From Erodium maritimum (Eukaryota; Streptophyta; Magnoliopsida; Geraniales; Geraniaceae), in NCBI GenBank assembly GCA_963921825.1, contig OY997596.1, positions 7,569,001 through 7,633,000 of the forward strand: 64,000 bases of DNA, given 5' to 3'. Positions 25,081 to 36,789 of the stretch are shown piece by piece; the stretch's first letter is position 1, and each line of letters begins with the position of its first letter. Under the pieces are notes generated by a model. It saw nothing but the letters and a program-made list of their open reading frames with translations. It made no database searches and had not been told where the DNA came from. The translations under genes were made by a program, and so were the position numbers.

Positions 25081-25462
25081 ATTTACTAGAGAGTGACCCG
25101 GGAAAGTAGTATGCTAGGATTGGCCAGGTGCCGAACCCTAGGGGCCGGGGTGTGACTTCTCTTGGACACCCTTAGAGCAGGCACAACGGGTCGCTCCCGC
25201 TCCCCGCTCCGCGCGCACCGGGAACGCAGGCCGCTGGCCGGTCCGCTGCAGACGCGAAAAATCGCGGTCCCGCTCCCCATTCTCGCGCTCCCGCTCCCCA
25301 TTCTCCCGCTCTAGCTCCCGTCTGGCTGGCCGAGCGCGCTGGACGCGCCCTCGCGCCCTCGCTTGCGCTGGCAGCGCCTGGTACCGCCACGTGTCCCGAC
25401 CGTTGGCAACGGTCAACTCCAACAGCTCTTTTTTTAATTCAAAAATCAGATAAAATGAACCC

Positions 25463-25469
25463 TATAAAT
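25463..25469 (+). promoter_or_regulatory. TATA box of the Harbinger transposase
   Basis: TATAAAT within CCTATAAATACCC lies 83 bases before the transposase ATG, at a spacing that fits a short leader. Nearly the same motif precedes both MYB-like genes of the element at 31224-33624. Confidence 0.6.
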
Positions 25470-25551
25470 ACCCAACCTCATTCCTCATTTTTGTCAAACC
25501 ATTCTTTACTTTCACTCTTTCATTCTCACTTCCTACTCGCTATTTTTGAAA

Positions 25552-26763
25552 ATGTTCGACGACGAGATTATGTCTGACGCTGAGGAGATGACGTACGAGG
25601 AGCTGGCGAACAACATCCAATTGATGGCGAACTATTTTGACGAACAACCCCTATATGGCCCTGACATGTTCAGGCGTCGGTTCCGTATGTGCAAACCACT
25701 TTTCCTACGGATTATGAACGCGGTGAAGGCTCACGACGACTACTTCGAACAGAGGCCCGACGCTGCCTCACGACCGGGGTTATCAACGGAACAGAAGTGC
25801 ACCGTCGCTATACGGATGCTTGCGTATGGGTCCTCGGCCGATTCATTGGACGAAACTCTGCGCATGGGGGTAAGCACTATACTTGGATGTTTACGTAAGT
25901 TTTGCAAGGCCATCATTCAGGTATTCGGAGCCGAGTATCAGCGTACACCCACACCGGCTGACATGGAGCGCTTACTCAGAGAAGGGTACAACCGAGGGTT
26001 TCCCGGAATGGCGGGGAGTCTTGACTGTATGCATTGGAAGTGGAAGAACTGCCCAACCGAAGACCAGGGAGCCCATGGACGGGGAGGTCACCACGGGGAA
26101 AAGACGATTATGCTTGAAGATGTAGCGTCCCGTGATTTATGGATTTGGCATGCATTTTTCGGGATGGCTGGATCGAACAACGACGTCAACGTCCTCAACC
26201 ACAACCACTTATTCCAAGACGCTTACTACGGCCGTGAGCTAGCTGTGGAGTACGAGATCAACGGCCATCGGTACGTCCGACCTTATTACTTGGTGGACGG
26301 CATTTACTCAGCATGGGCACGGTTCGTGAAGACTATTCGGCATCCCTTCGAGCCCAAAGAGAAGTTGTTTGCTAGATGCCAAGAAGGTGGTCGGAAAGAT
26401 ATTGAAAGGGCTTTTGAAGTACTTCAAGCAAGGTGGCACATCATCTCCCGTCCCGCTCGTAGTTGGAGCAAACACACTTTGGCTGATATCATGCACACTT
26501 GCATAATTCTACACAACATGATTGTAGAGGATGAGCGCGACCGGTACGAGTATGAGGATGAGGAGTTGTTGTACGCACAACCTCCAGAAATGCCGAATTG
26601 GACACCACCGGAACGATGGCACCACAGAGGGCCATTGGAATACCAGGGACTTGTGGATGCTCAACAAAGTGTCCTAGATCCTGAGATCCACCATCAACTA
26701 CAAAAAGATCTTATGGAGCACTTATGGGATCGATTTGGAGCTGGTTTCCATGACGACGAGTAG
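25552..26763 (+). CDS. PIF/Harbinger transposase (HARBI1/ALP1-like DDE nuclease)
   Basis: A 403-residue uninterrupted protein that would cut and join transposon ends. An N-terminal helical region (FRRRFRMCKPLFLRIMNAV, then STEQKCTVAIRMLAYGSSAD) precedes the catalytic core. Candidate DDE residues are Asp in GSLDCMHWKW (about residue 160), Asp in GSNNDVNVLN (about 208) and Glu in DIERAFEVLQARW (about 285). The C-terminus contains the family motif IMHTCIILHNMIVEDE. The length fits plant members. The start is the first ATG (25552) after a TATA box at 25463. It has no introns or stops, so it may be functional. PIF-type transposases usually need a separate MYB/SANT partner for nuclear import or DNA binding, and this element lacks one. 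Domestication is unlikely because terminal repeats and target duplication are intact. Confidence 0.92.
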   Translation: MFDDEIMSDAEEMTYEELANNIQLMANYFDEQPLYGPDMFRRRFRMCKPLFLRIMNAVKAHDDYFEQRPDAASRPGLSTEQKCTVAIRMLAYGSSADSLDETLRMGVSTILGCLRKFCKAIIQVFGAEYQRTPTPADMERLLREGYNRGFPGMAGSLDCMHWKWKNCPTEDQGAHGRGGHHGEKTIMLEDVASRDLWIWHAFFGMAGSNNDVNVLNHNHLFQDAYYGRELAVEYEINGHRYVRPYYLVDGIYSAWARFVKTIRHPFEPKEKLFARCQEGGRKDIERAFEVLQARWHIISRPARSWSKHTLADIMHTCIILHNMIVEDERDRYEYEDEELLYAQPPEMPNWTPPERWHHRGPLEYQGLVDAQQSVLDPEIHHQLQKDLMEHLWDRFGAGFHDDE

Positions 26764-28060
26764 TCGTTTGTGCTCTTGGAGCTGGTTTTTTTTTTGGGTT
26801 GTATTAAAAGGGGTTGAATAAAATTAGAAGTTCATTTATATTCGTGTTGAATTTATTAATTATTGATTGTCATTAATTATTTATTTCCAAAATTGTTTAA
26901 ATTATGACTAAATTAAACGGTTTTTGATAACGAATTAAATAAAACAGGAAAATATCAAATAATAATCCAGTCAGCACTGTTCTGCACTCCCAGGACCTCG
27001 AGGTCCTTTCTGTTGCAAAACACCCACTTTTCTGCACTCCCACTCCCTGACTTTTGTCCAGTCAGCACAAGTTCTGCACTCCCACTCCCTGACCAAGGTC
27101 CTTTCTGTTGTTCATGCTCTTAGATGACCTATTTGACTCATAGAGACAAGCGAGGCTACTTTACAGACCTCGTAGTCACCCCATTTGGGCCTTCTCCTGT
27201 GCGTGGGAGGAAGATCCAAGTGCCTTTGTACGGAGCGGGACTGTGGTCGGTGTATCCTTAATGCATCCTCGGGGTGGGCCCAAATGACGGTCCCAAAGTT
27301 TCGGGGATCCCATTTCTATTTCATGTTCTCCCTAGTCTGAAAGAGAATCATGACGAGTCGTCCCTCCTATGCCTACGACCTGGTTATAGTAAGTCGGGGC
27401 AAATATCCAATATGACCCAAATCCTGAACAACATCGTGCGAGAGTGAGGGTCTAACCGTCCATCTGCAGTACGAACCCAGAAACCCGTCTTCCACCAGAA
27501 GATCTTGGTCGTGGAGCGAAAGCTAGAGGTCGAAACCCGACGGTGTTAGACAGCGGACCAAGAGGCGATTCCCAACAAAGTTGGGTCACCGCTGATGCGA
27601 CGATGATTCCATCATGGTTCTCAGTTGGGGAACCAGTCTTAGGTTCCTTCGAGGGGCATCCTAAGACTGGAACACCCTGCATCCGATCAAGTGAGGCTGT
27701 GGTGGGTGCTGATCTTGGCCATGCATGGCCATCCCATATGAAAGTCATTGGAGTACCAGCCAATCGTGGATTGGGCTGTTGGGGCGACGAATAGGCCTCA
27801 TGGCACGACGGCTAGTCATGGGAACCGGAGGCAGGAGATCCCATATATGCGTGCGTGGTCCGTAGAGTAAGTGGTGGCGCAGAAGCTTGTCCGGGATGGG
27901 GTTCGTACCCACGATCCCCATTGCGTTGGCTGTTACGTGGTCGGTTGGTAGGAATCGGAACAAGGGGGATGAGAGTTAGTGGGGTAGGCGATAGAGAGGA
28001 CATGGCAATAGAAGCAGACGATGATTAGGGGGGTGAAAAAGGGACGTGAAGGTGGAAATC

Positions 28061-29303
28061 CTACGGACAGAGAGATAACCCTAAAAGCCAAAAAAACTAG
28101 TTGTTTTCGATTGTATTGTTAATTTATAGGTTTTCAAAGATGAAATATTTCCTATTTTTGTATTTTTTGTATGACTTATCCATTGAAAAAGATATATACA
28201 AGCCGAAATGAAATTTTAAAGTAGCATTTTAAAAATCATTATTCTTGTTTTTTGATTTGAAAAAAAAACTATTTTTACATTAAGTTTGTATTATGATCAT
28301 AATGTAAATTCTAAGATCAACACACAATAACAGAAAATAGGAGACTTTGCGGCGGTTAGGGCTTGATTTTTATGTCGATGTTGCTCTTGTTCTGATGGAT
28401 CATCATATTATCCATATCTTGTTTATTCTAAGGGGTTGGTCCATAATTTGTTTGTGTTGCGATCTTTTGAAGGCTCTGTTCGATAAAAACATAACGATGG
28501 TCAAGAGAAAGGAAGGGATTTAAGCTTGGCCAACATTTCTTTTCTACAGTAGACGCGAGTTAGGCATGGAGGGGTTGTGAAATGTTTGCTGGCGTTTTTG
28601 CCTGTTTTTCTCGGTCCTACGGATCGAGACAACAATCAAAGGTACGTCGGTAAAGACAAGGGCGGTGTGATCCAAATGTTGTCCATGAGTTTTTGGTGGT
28701 GGCTAGTCTGTCACCTATGGTGTATGGCCGATATAGTTTTCCTATCGCTTAGGCGATCGGAGGGGCTGCGGGTGCTCGATGATCGGATCAAAGGAAGCGA
28801 GGGGGTTCATTCTCCGAGACATTATTGGAGATCGAGAACAGTGGCGTCATCTAAGAAGTCCACGAGGGTTTGAGTTTCATGGTTCGCGGGGAGCCGAGGA
28901 TATACGACACGCGGCTAGGGTCGTGCCTCACCGTGTCCCTGACGTTTGGGACTGTGACGGTGGGGTTTTAGCATACCCTCTTTAACGTGCTTACGTACAC
29001 AATCGTTCAAGCAATAAATGATAATAGTTAGTAACCGTCGGACACTAGGGAGCAATCGGGCCTATGGATGACAAAATCTATGAAAATTGGTGAAAAAGCG
29101 AAAAATGTATAGATGTCACTAAATACCTCTCTAAAAATAAGAAAATGGTTCAAGAAGTGAACACATAAAAGTAAATGTTCATAAGCTGCAGGTGTGTAAT
29201 AAGGAAAGACAAATGGAAATAGAGATCGAAACTTTTTATAGAAGAAAATAACTATGGGTGTCGCGCTCATACATAAAACCAATCAATCCATAAGGTAAAC
29301 AAT
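28061..29303. other. No recognised gene
   Basis: AT-rich to about 28500. A more GC-balanced stretch follows (28560-28985) with open frames but no domain I recognise. It may be decayed retroelement DNA. Confidence 0.35.
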
Positions 29304-29305
29304 GT

Positions 29306-31220
<1,915 letters not shown>

Positions 31221-31482
31221 TAAGAGCATCTACAATGGTGAGACACTAGGTAGTGTCAAGGAGCAGTGTCAGAGAGTTCTTTTTGCCTTCCTGACACTGC
31301 TCCTCCAATGGTCAGACACTACTAGTGTCAGGAGCCATGTCTACACAGCTTCACTAATTAAAATAGCACCCTACATTTAATTACTACTTTTATTTAAACC
31401 CTCAAACACATTACATAATATTTAAAACCTAGTGCGTATTTAGATAATTTAAAACACAATTATTTAAAATAAGATAGTTAAC

Positions 31483-31881
31483 CTAATTCCTAATGATGCT
31501 AATGTGTAAACGCCACCTCGCATCGTCTTTGATCATCTCCCACACAGGACGTTTTGTCCACTGCCCATGTCGGCCTTCATAATCAGCAACGGCCGCGGCA
31601 TAGATTTCGTCATCGGTTGCCCCTTTCCTAGGCTCGTCCAATTTGTTCCGGTAAATAGCATCAAACAACTTGCACTTCTTGTTCATTTTTTGGAAGTGAT
31701 CCTTCACTTGCTTCTCCGTCTGTTGTGGCCACTCCTCATTCCCGGTTTCAAAAAAAGCAAGGTATAGTTCACGCCAATACTTGCCCCCGTGCTCGTAAAA
31801 GGTGAGCCACTTCACCACCAAATGCATATCCTTCTCTGGGGACCAAAGAGGCCAGGTTGCCCAATTAGATGGACCCGCCAT
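31483..31881 (-). CDS. MYB/SANT-like ORF of a Harbinger element
   Basis: A 132-residue protein with a trihelix/SANT pattern of spaced tryptophans: WSPEKDMHLVVKWLTFYE, then GGKYWRELYLAFF, then KQVKDHFQKMNKKCK. PIF/Harbinger ORF1 proteins of this type bind transposon ends or bring the transposase to the nucleus; that role is inferred here. It is shorter than typical ORF1 proteins, lacking the basic C-terminal tail, so it may be C-terminally truncated. The start is the ATG at 31881, preceded by a minus-strand TATAAATA at 31964-31971. It shares the SANT pattern with, but is clearly different from, the second ORF of the same element. Confidence 0.68.
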   Translation of the reverse strand: MAGPSNWATWPLWSPEKDMHLVVKWLTFYEHGGKYWRELYLAFFETGNEEWPQQTEKQVKDHFQKMNKKCKLFDAIYRNKLDEPRKGATDDEIYAAAVADYEGRHGQWTKRPVWEMIKDDARWRLHISIIRN

Positions 31882-32155
31882 ATCGACTTGAGAGAAAATG
31901 AGAGAGTTTGAGAGAGAGAGAGAGAGTCTGAGAGGTGTGAGAAAATGAGGGAGAGTTGATGGGTATTTATAGGAGGGGAAGGCGGAGGGGTCGGCGCGGC
32001 TGCCACGACCCTAGGGTTACTATTTTGAAATAGTAACCGACAAAAAAAATTAATTTTTTTTATTAATTTAAATAAAACACAAAGTACATAAGAAAACAAC
32101 TAGATTAATATTTTTATTACATAGATTAAAAACTAAAACTAAATTAAAGTCTTGC

Positions 32156-33280
32156 CTAACCGAAGAAATCCAAACGCTTCCCGAGGCTTTGAATGAGAGA
32201 GGCACGAGCCGCCTTTTCATCCGCGCCCATGTTGGTGGTGTCTTGGCTAACCACTCGGTCCAACATGTCCATGATATCCTTCTGCATCATCCTTCTGCTA
32301 TCGACGAGATTCTGTTTCTTATCGACAAGGGAGTGGATAAACTACATTTTCTCGGGAGTTACGGCTGCCGCCGGCTGGGGTGGGGAGTCCATTTGCCTCA
32401 AGGCTTGGCCTTTGCCTCGAGCCTTGGCCTTGGCTCTCTTCTGGCCGATCGGACGCTCCTCGGTTGCAAAAGAGTTCAACTCGTAGTCGAACCCGTCTCC
32501 AGAAGTGTAGGTGCGAGACTCGTCCATCCTTGTCCGCTTGCTTGCCTCACTTTCGGCGTCGAGGTTGAGGTCGAGGTCGGGGATGTCACATTCTGCAACC
32601 TTTTTGGTCAAAAACTTCGGTTGCCCCCTCACGATCTACCACATATGCTTGAGTGTGAACAAGTGCCCTTTCTCCTCCAGGTACGCCTGTTCAGCACCTG
32701 CCAAGACGTCAACCTCGTTCCTCCCGCTTGTGAGCTCGTTCCTAAAGTTGGTGTACTTCTCCTTGATCTTGCTGATTTGGCCTTTAACCTTATGCCAATG
32801 GTCCTTGCAAGCCATCCACACCCGAGGTGGGTCCTCTGCCGGTCTGACCGACTCGTACTCGGCATGTACCTTTTTCCAGTACATGTCATTCTTCTGGTTC
32901 TTCCCGTTGATGGGGTTGAGCGAATTGTTGAGCCACGCACGTGCCAATCTTGTCTCCTCCCCGACGGACCACTTCGGCCGCGGAGGTGCTCTCGGGCCCG
33001 AGGAAGATGCAACCTTCTTCCCCTTCCTCCTCGATTGCGTCGGAGCGGATTGAGAAGGTTGAGTGGCCGGAACGAATTGGGAAGGTTGAGAAGGTTTCAC
33101 GTACGGCACTTGCGACTCTTGCCATTAGGTGGGCGGGGTGTATGGAGGAAGCGGCGTTGAGTGGCCCGATTGGAGGAATGGGGTCCATGACGAGTAATTG
33201 GCCATGACGTCCTCTTCGGTGTGTTGAGAATCGGCGTCTTCGTCTTCCAACGTCTCGGATACGATTTGGAGAGGGTCCAT
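32156..33280 (-). pseudogene. MYB/SANT-like ORF1 with three in-frame stops
   Basis: One continuous frame of 374 codons from the ATG at 33280 to a final stop at 32156, interrupted only by single stop codons: TAA at 33127-33125, TAG at 32638-32636 and a TAG just after residue 313 (about 32341-32339). The SANT domain is intact (PKWSVGEETRLARAWLNNSL ... YWKKVHAEYE ... CKDHWHKVKGQISKIKEKY). The C-terminal part is acidic then basic, ending KRLDFFG. No frameshift occurs over 1.1 kb. A minus-strand TATAAATA lies at 33385-33392. As read it makes a truncated protein of about 51 residues. This fits a young inactivation, though read-through or sequencing error should be considered. Confidence 0.75.
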
Positions 33281-33627
33281 TGCGAATATAGGAAAAAAAA
33301 AGGAGAGAATTTGATGAAGAATGGAAGAATGAGAGCTTGAAACAAGTGATGAGAGGGTGAAATTTGGCTTGGAGGTGGATTTGTATTTATACAAAATTAT
33401 AGGGTTTTTTTGGAGTCGGCGTCGACACGTGGCGGGTCGTGAGTGGCCAACCGACTAGCCGTTGGCGCCTGGCACGACGCGACGCGTCGTTGCTGGAACC
33501 AGCCACGACCAGCTGCCACGCCCCCCTGACACGACCGCCTGACACGACGAGCCGTGCCAGCCAGTGTGTTAGGGCCGTGTCTGCGCCTGCCACGACCGAC
33601 TGCAACGATCCGTTGGAGGTGCTCTAA

Positions 33628-34611
33628 GATGATTACATGTTAACACGACATATTAAATACAAAAATGATGTCAGTATAATCAACTTTAAATGTATCACGT
33701 CATTATAATAGGTACCTTTTTAGTATAGTCTTATCATTGTTTTCTAAAATGATAAAATTAGTTTTTGTATGTAAATGAAAACTTGAAAAGTTAAGAGGGA
33801 TGCCATCACCTATTTTCTATCACAACCCACTCTTTTCGTAGCTGATCACTGTCACTGTAGTACGACATTGACATGCAACCAGATATTTGTGAATTCCATG
33901 TAGATGAAGAGCAACGAAAGCGTGATTGAAGCTACCGATCAGATCAATGAATAACCCATCATCGAATTGAATTTGGCGTTCCCTTACTTAGCAACTTCAG
34001 ACGCAATTGATTGAGAAAGATGGACGGAAAAGACGTTGATATCCAATTCTTCTCTCTTAGATCAGAAAATCGAAGATCCGTTTCACTTTCAAACTATCTG
34101 ATCGACCACAATGAAGAAAAACACACGTTTACTACTTTCCTTGACTACGCGCGGGGTGTCAGGATCTCGATCTAGGAGATGGAGTTGGGGTTGATTCCAA
34201 TGGTCTTGATCTAGTGGATGAGATTGAAGTGTTTTTGCAAGAAGGCACCGAGTGAGCGGGTGGGCCACCATCACGTTCTAGAGCGTTGGCCGAGCCTCCA
34301 ATGAGTTTGGATGATTGGAGGGCAGCAGATGAGAAGTGAGACCTTAGTAGATCCATCACAAATAGGTAGTAGGCAGGCTCGCGACCGAGGTGGCGACGTT
34401 GGTGGCTTTCGAGTGATTGGTGGAGGAGAAAGAGATAATAACGTTGGTGGGGTCGAATGATAGGTAGTATCCACTCTTCATCACGGAAACCAATGTTTCT
34501 CGGGGAAAAGCGACGGAGATCCATGGCTGATCTCGTCGTGGTGGTGGTTTTGACAATGAGGGTTGCATTTGGGGAGAGTTGGATAGCTCTATTGAAAGAC
34601 TCGATTGAACG
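33628..34611. other. Left flank of the CACTA insertion, no gene recognised
   Basis: AT-rich at first. From about 34160 to 34617 a minus-strand frame is open, but I cannot match it to any family, and the CACTA insertion at 34615 disrupts its 5' end. The interrupted sequence resumes at 47465. Confidence 0.4.
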
Positions 34612-34689
34612 GGTCACTACTGCAGAAATCGACTTAGGAGACGGATAAAATGGATCCGTGGCCTAAGTTTTAGCCCTTAGGTCACGGAT

Positions 34690-35040
34690 ACAACAATCCG
34701 TCTGCCAAGTGAACCACCAGGCCGACGGATGCTAGATCCGTAGATAAGGAAACTTATATCCGTCGGCCAACTGGAAAAACTTGGCCCACGCATGCTGTAT
34801 CCGTCAGCCAAGTGGAAAGAACTTGAGTGACGTATATGCATCCGTCTGTCAAGTGCAAAAACTTGACCCACGCATGCTGTATCCGTCGGCCAAGTGAAAA
34901 GAGCTTGAGTGACGTATGTGCATCCGTCTGCCAAGTTAAAAAACCTTAGCCACATATGTGCATCCGTCTGCCAACTGACATACCTTAGCCACATATGTTG
35001 CATCCGTCAGCCAAGTTCGTTGTATCCGTTGGTAAGGTGA
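34690..35040. repeat. Left subterminal repeats of the CACTA element
   Basis: About ten copies of the core ATCCGTC(T/G)GCCAAGT, mostly in one orientation, spaced by 25-50 bases and interleaved with ACGCATGCTGT and GAGTGACGTAT. In En/Spm the equivalent repeats bind the TNPA protein; that role is inferred here. Confidence 0.85.
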
Positions 35041-35233
35041 GGCAATATACAAAAGAATGTAACGGTATCCCGATAAACATAACGACATTACACATGAAAT
35101 ATGTATGAAACAATGCGTATATAAAAAAACAGTTCATAGATAAATTGTTTGGAAACATTTGCCAGATAATGTGTTCACAGAATCACAACATTAAACATAG
35201 TTATAAAAGAAAACACAGACACGCCTAATAGAG

Positions 35234-35614
35234 TTACAAAACAAGCAGGTTTCTGATGACACGCTCCTGCATTTCTCTGGTCACTTCCATCCAGTCCTCA
35301 AAATGGCGAAACCACGCAGGCTCCGCTCTAGCATGGTCATTGTCTTGAACCTCGTTCATCCATTCCTCGTTCAACCACGGAGGGGTATGCTGCGGGCCTC
35401 CAACAGGGGGTGGAGGTATTTCCATACCTTTCTCATTCATCAGCTGAGAAATATAATCGTAGCGTTGACGTGATTCCTGGACTAATAGGGAATAATGTTG
35501 GACCCACGCTGGGGCAGCTGCAGCGTTGACTCTATGTGGACCAGGTACAACGGTTCCCGCATTTTCACGTCGTCGCCACCTACGCTCTAGTCTACGATCA
35601 GAGTTTGGTTCCAT
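35234..35614 (-). CDS. Unknown ORF within the CACTA element (126 residues)
   Basis: The ATG at 35614 opens a 126-residue frame beginning MEPNSDRRLERRWRRR. The middle is proline-rich (EIPPPPVGGPQHTPPW), and Trp-containing helical segments follow (AWFRHFEDWMEVTREMQERV). I recognise no family. It may be the last exon of a longer minus-strand gene, since the next ORFs upstream at 35850-36293 and 36469-36789 run the same way. Function unknown. Confidence 0.4.
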   Translation of the reverse strand: MEPNSDRRLERRWRRRENAGTVVPGPHRVNAAAAPAWVQHYSLLVQESRQRYDYISQLMNEKGMEIPPPPVGGPQHTPPWLNEEWMNEVQDNDHARAEPAWFRHFEDWMEVTREMQERVIRNLLVL

Positions 35615-35849
35615 ATATCCTGACTTAGTCAAAGAACATATTACAATTATAATCAATCCCAAATAATTAAGTCAAATCATACGCAAATAATATTCATATA
35701 AACCAACAGTTAATAAATAAAGTGAACAATAATTAAAACAACTGTTAACCATTCAAAGTACAAAGTCATATAAAAAGTGCAATTGAAGTAAAAGTCATCC
35801 TTAACACACATCCGTTAAATAGTAGGAAATTAATATTCTAGCTAGGCGT

Positions 35850-36293
35850 CTAGTCTTCGTCCTCGCGCACAAAGTTGTCTTTCAGCCACTGCATGTACAC
35901 CCTTGCGTCATGCTTCGGGCCGCGCATGGAGGTGGCTCCATCAGATGTACCAGACTCTGAGAGAGCAGCAACCCTTGCATGAAGACGCCTACCTCTTTCC
36001 TCAAGCCTAGCTCTTGCAGCAGCTCGTTCAGTGGCTCGTTCAGCGGCTCGTTCAGCAGCAAGTGCTTGTCTTTCAGCAGCTTCTTCAGCCGCAATCCTTC
36101 GTCCCTCTCGGTTAATGAGGCCCAGTAACCTCATCCGAGCAGCTGCTACAGCTCTCGTGCGTGGCAAAGACGCTCTTGGAATGCTGTTGAATAAACGCAT
36201 CATCTCAGCATGCAAATCAGGTCCCACTTGTTGAGGTCCATCATATTCGTCATCTGGGATAATGTTTTCCCCTACGCTACTTCTGTCATCCAT
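35850..36293 (-). CDS. Unknown coiled-coil ORF in the CACTA element, paralogue B
   Basis: A 147-residue frame with ATG at 36293. It starts MDDRSSVGEN, has an acidic stretch, then a helix around PRASLPRTRAVAAARMRLLG. A long Ala/Glu/Arg-rich repeat follows (AERAAERATERAAARARLEE, about residues 70-100) that is likely a coiled coil. The N-terminus and the order of segments match the neighbouring ORF at 36469-36789, so the two are paralogues. No known domain is seen. Expression from the minus strand, opposite the transposase, would use the region around 37.4 kb (inference). Confidence 0.5.
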   Translation of the reverse strand: MDDRSSVGENIIPDDEYDGPQQVGPDLHAEMMRLFNSIPRASLPRTRAVAAARMRLLGLINREGRRIAAEEAAERQALAAERAAERATERAAARARLEERGRRLHARVAALSESGTSDGATSMRGPKHDARVYMQWLKDNFVREDED

Positions 36294-36468
36294 TGACTAA
36301 ATGAAAGCAAGTCTTAGTACTATATCAAAACGAATATAGCGGAAACAAATTGAAACTTACGTATATTAGCATCATAAAATGTATTAGCATATTAATCACC
36401 GAGTCATACAAAACGAACTTAAATATAACCTAATTTAAACATCATTCATACACTAATTAAGTAGTAAA

Positions 36469-36789
36469 CTAGTCTCGGGACGGGCGCTTAGAAGTCGATC
36501 CAACAGACGGAGTCCGTCTTACGCTTTGAGCAGTTTGTCTCGCAGCGGCGACCCTATCTCGTTCTTCCTTTTCCTTTCTAAGTCTATCTCCTTCAGCTGA
36601 AATCAGCCGCCTAATATACAAGCGAGTCTTTGCCTCGTGCATCGAAGAAAGTCCCCTAGGCAATTTGTTCATCACTAAGTTCATTGATTTTTCCCAGTCT
36701 ACTTCCGTCACTACGGGAACTTCTTCATCAAAGTGATCTGCCCCAGTTAGGCTGTTCTCCCCAACACTACTGCTATTGTTGTCATCCAT
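36469..36789 (-). CDS. Unknown ORF in the CACTA element, paralogue A
   Basis: A 106-residue frame with ATG at 36789. It starts MDDNNSSSVGEN, then has an acidic region (DHFDEEVPVVTEVDWEKS), a helix (KLPRGLSSMHEAKTRLYIRR) and a charged segment (RLRKEKEERDRVAAARQTAQ). The shared MDD..SSVGEN start, the PR.(S/A)S....A...R helix and the charged tail show it is a paralogue of 35850-36293. It lacks the extended Ala/Glu/Arg repeat of that copy. Function is not known. Confidence 0.5.
   Translation of the reverse strand: MDDNNSSSVGENSLTGADHFDEEVPVVTEVDWEKSMNLVMNKLPRGLSSMHEAKTRLYIRRLISAEGDRLRKEKEERDRVAAARQTAQSVRRTPSVGSTSKRPSRD

Larger units (their letters stand above)
25175..27119 (+). mobile_element. 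Compact PIF/Harbinger DNA transposon with intact transposase
   Basis: A 1,945-bp element flanked by TTA duplications (25172-25174 and 27120-27122). Terminal inverted repeats are imperfect: GAGCAGGCACAACGG at the left and GAGCATGAACAACAG at the right in reverse complement. The left subterminal region is GC-rich with two GCTCCCGCTCCCCATTCTC-like units near 25270-25310. The right one has repeats of CTGCACTCCCACTCCCTGAC and CAGTCAGCAC at about 26970-27100. It encodes only the transposase; the MYB-like partner ORF usual for PIF/Harbinger is absent. Confidence 0.88.
25081..28060 (-). pseudogene. LINE ORF1 relic, split by a Harbinger element
   Basis: Minus-strand remnant in two parts, about 28060-27120 and 25174-25081. 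The segment crossing the insertion reads GDYEVCKVASLV and then QIGHLRVSK, resembling the degenerate zinc-knuckle region of plant L1 ORF1 proteins (YE...CF.CG..GHL). Upstream lies a proline-rich, stop-interrupted frame. The Harbinger element sits inside it with a TTA duplication. No endonuclease or RT follows, so the element is truncated or rearranged. Confidence 0.5.
31224..33624 (-). mobile_element. Harbinger-type element carrying only MYB/SANT-like genes
   Basis: A 2.4-kb element flanked by TAA duplications (31221-31223 and 33625-33627). Imperfect terminal inverted repeats read GAGCATCTACAATGG at the left and GAGCACCTCCAACGG at the right in reverse complement, matching the GAGCA-N4-CAA consensus of the element at 25175-27119. 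A 13-bp hairpin (GGAGCAGTGTCAG / CTGACACTGCTCC) lies just inside the left end at 31260-31303. Both coding units run on the minus strand and each has its own TATAAATA box. No DDE transposase is present, so movement would need a transposase supplied in trans. Confidence 0.82.

Noticed and set aside
25086..25422. Minus-strand open frames upstream of the Harbinger transposase
   Set aside because: They fall in the GC-rich subterminal repeats and cross the element boundary.
32189..33160. A 323-residue plus-strand open frame
   Set aside because: It is the antisense shadow of the MYB/SANT-like ORF, with no domain and arginine/leucine-rich composition expected from reverse reading.
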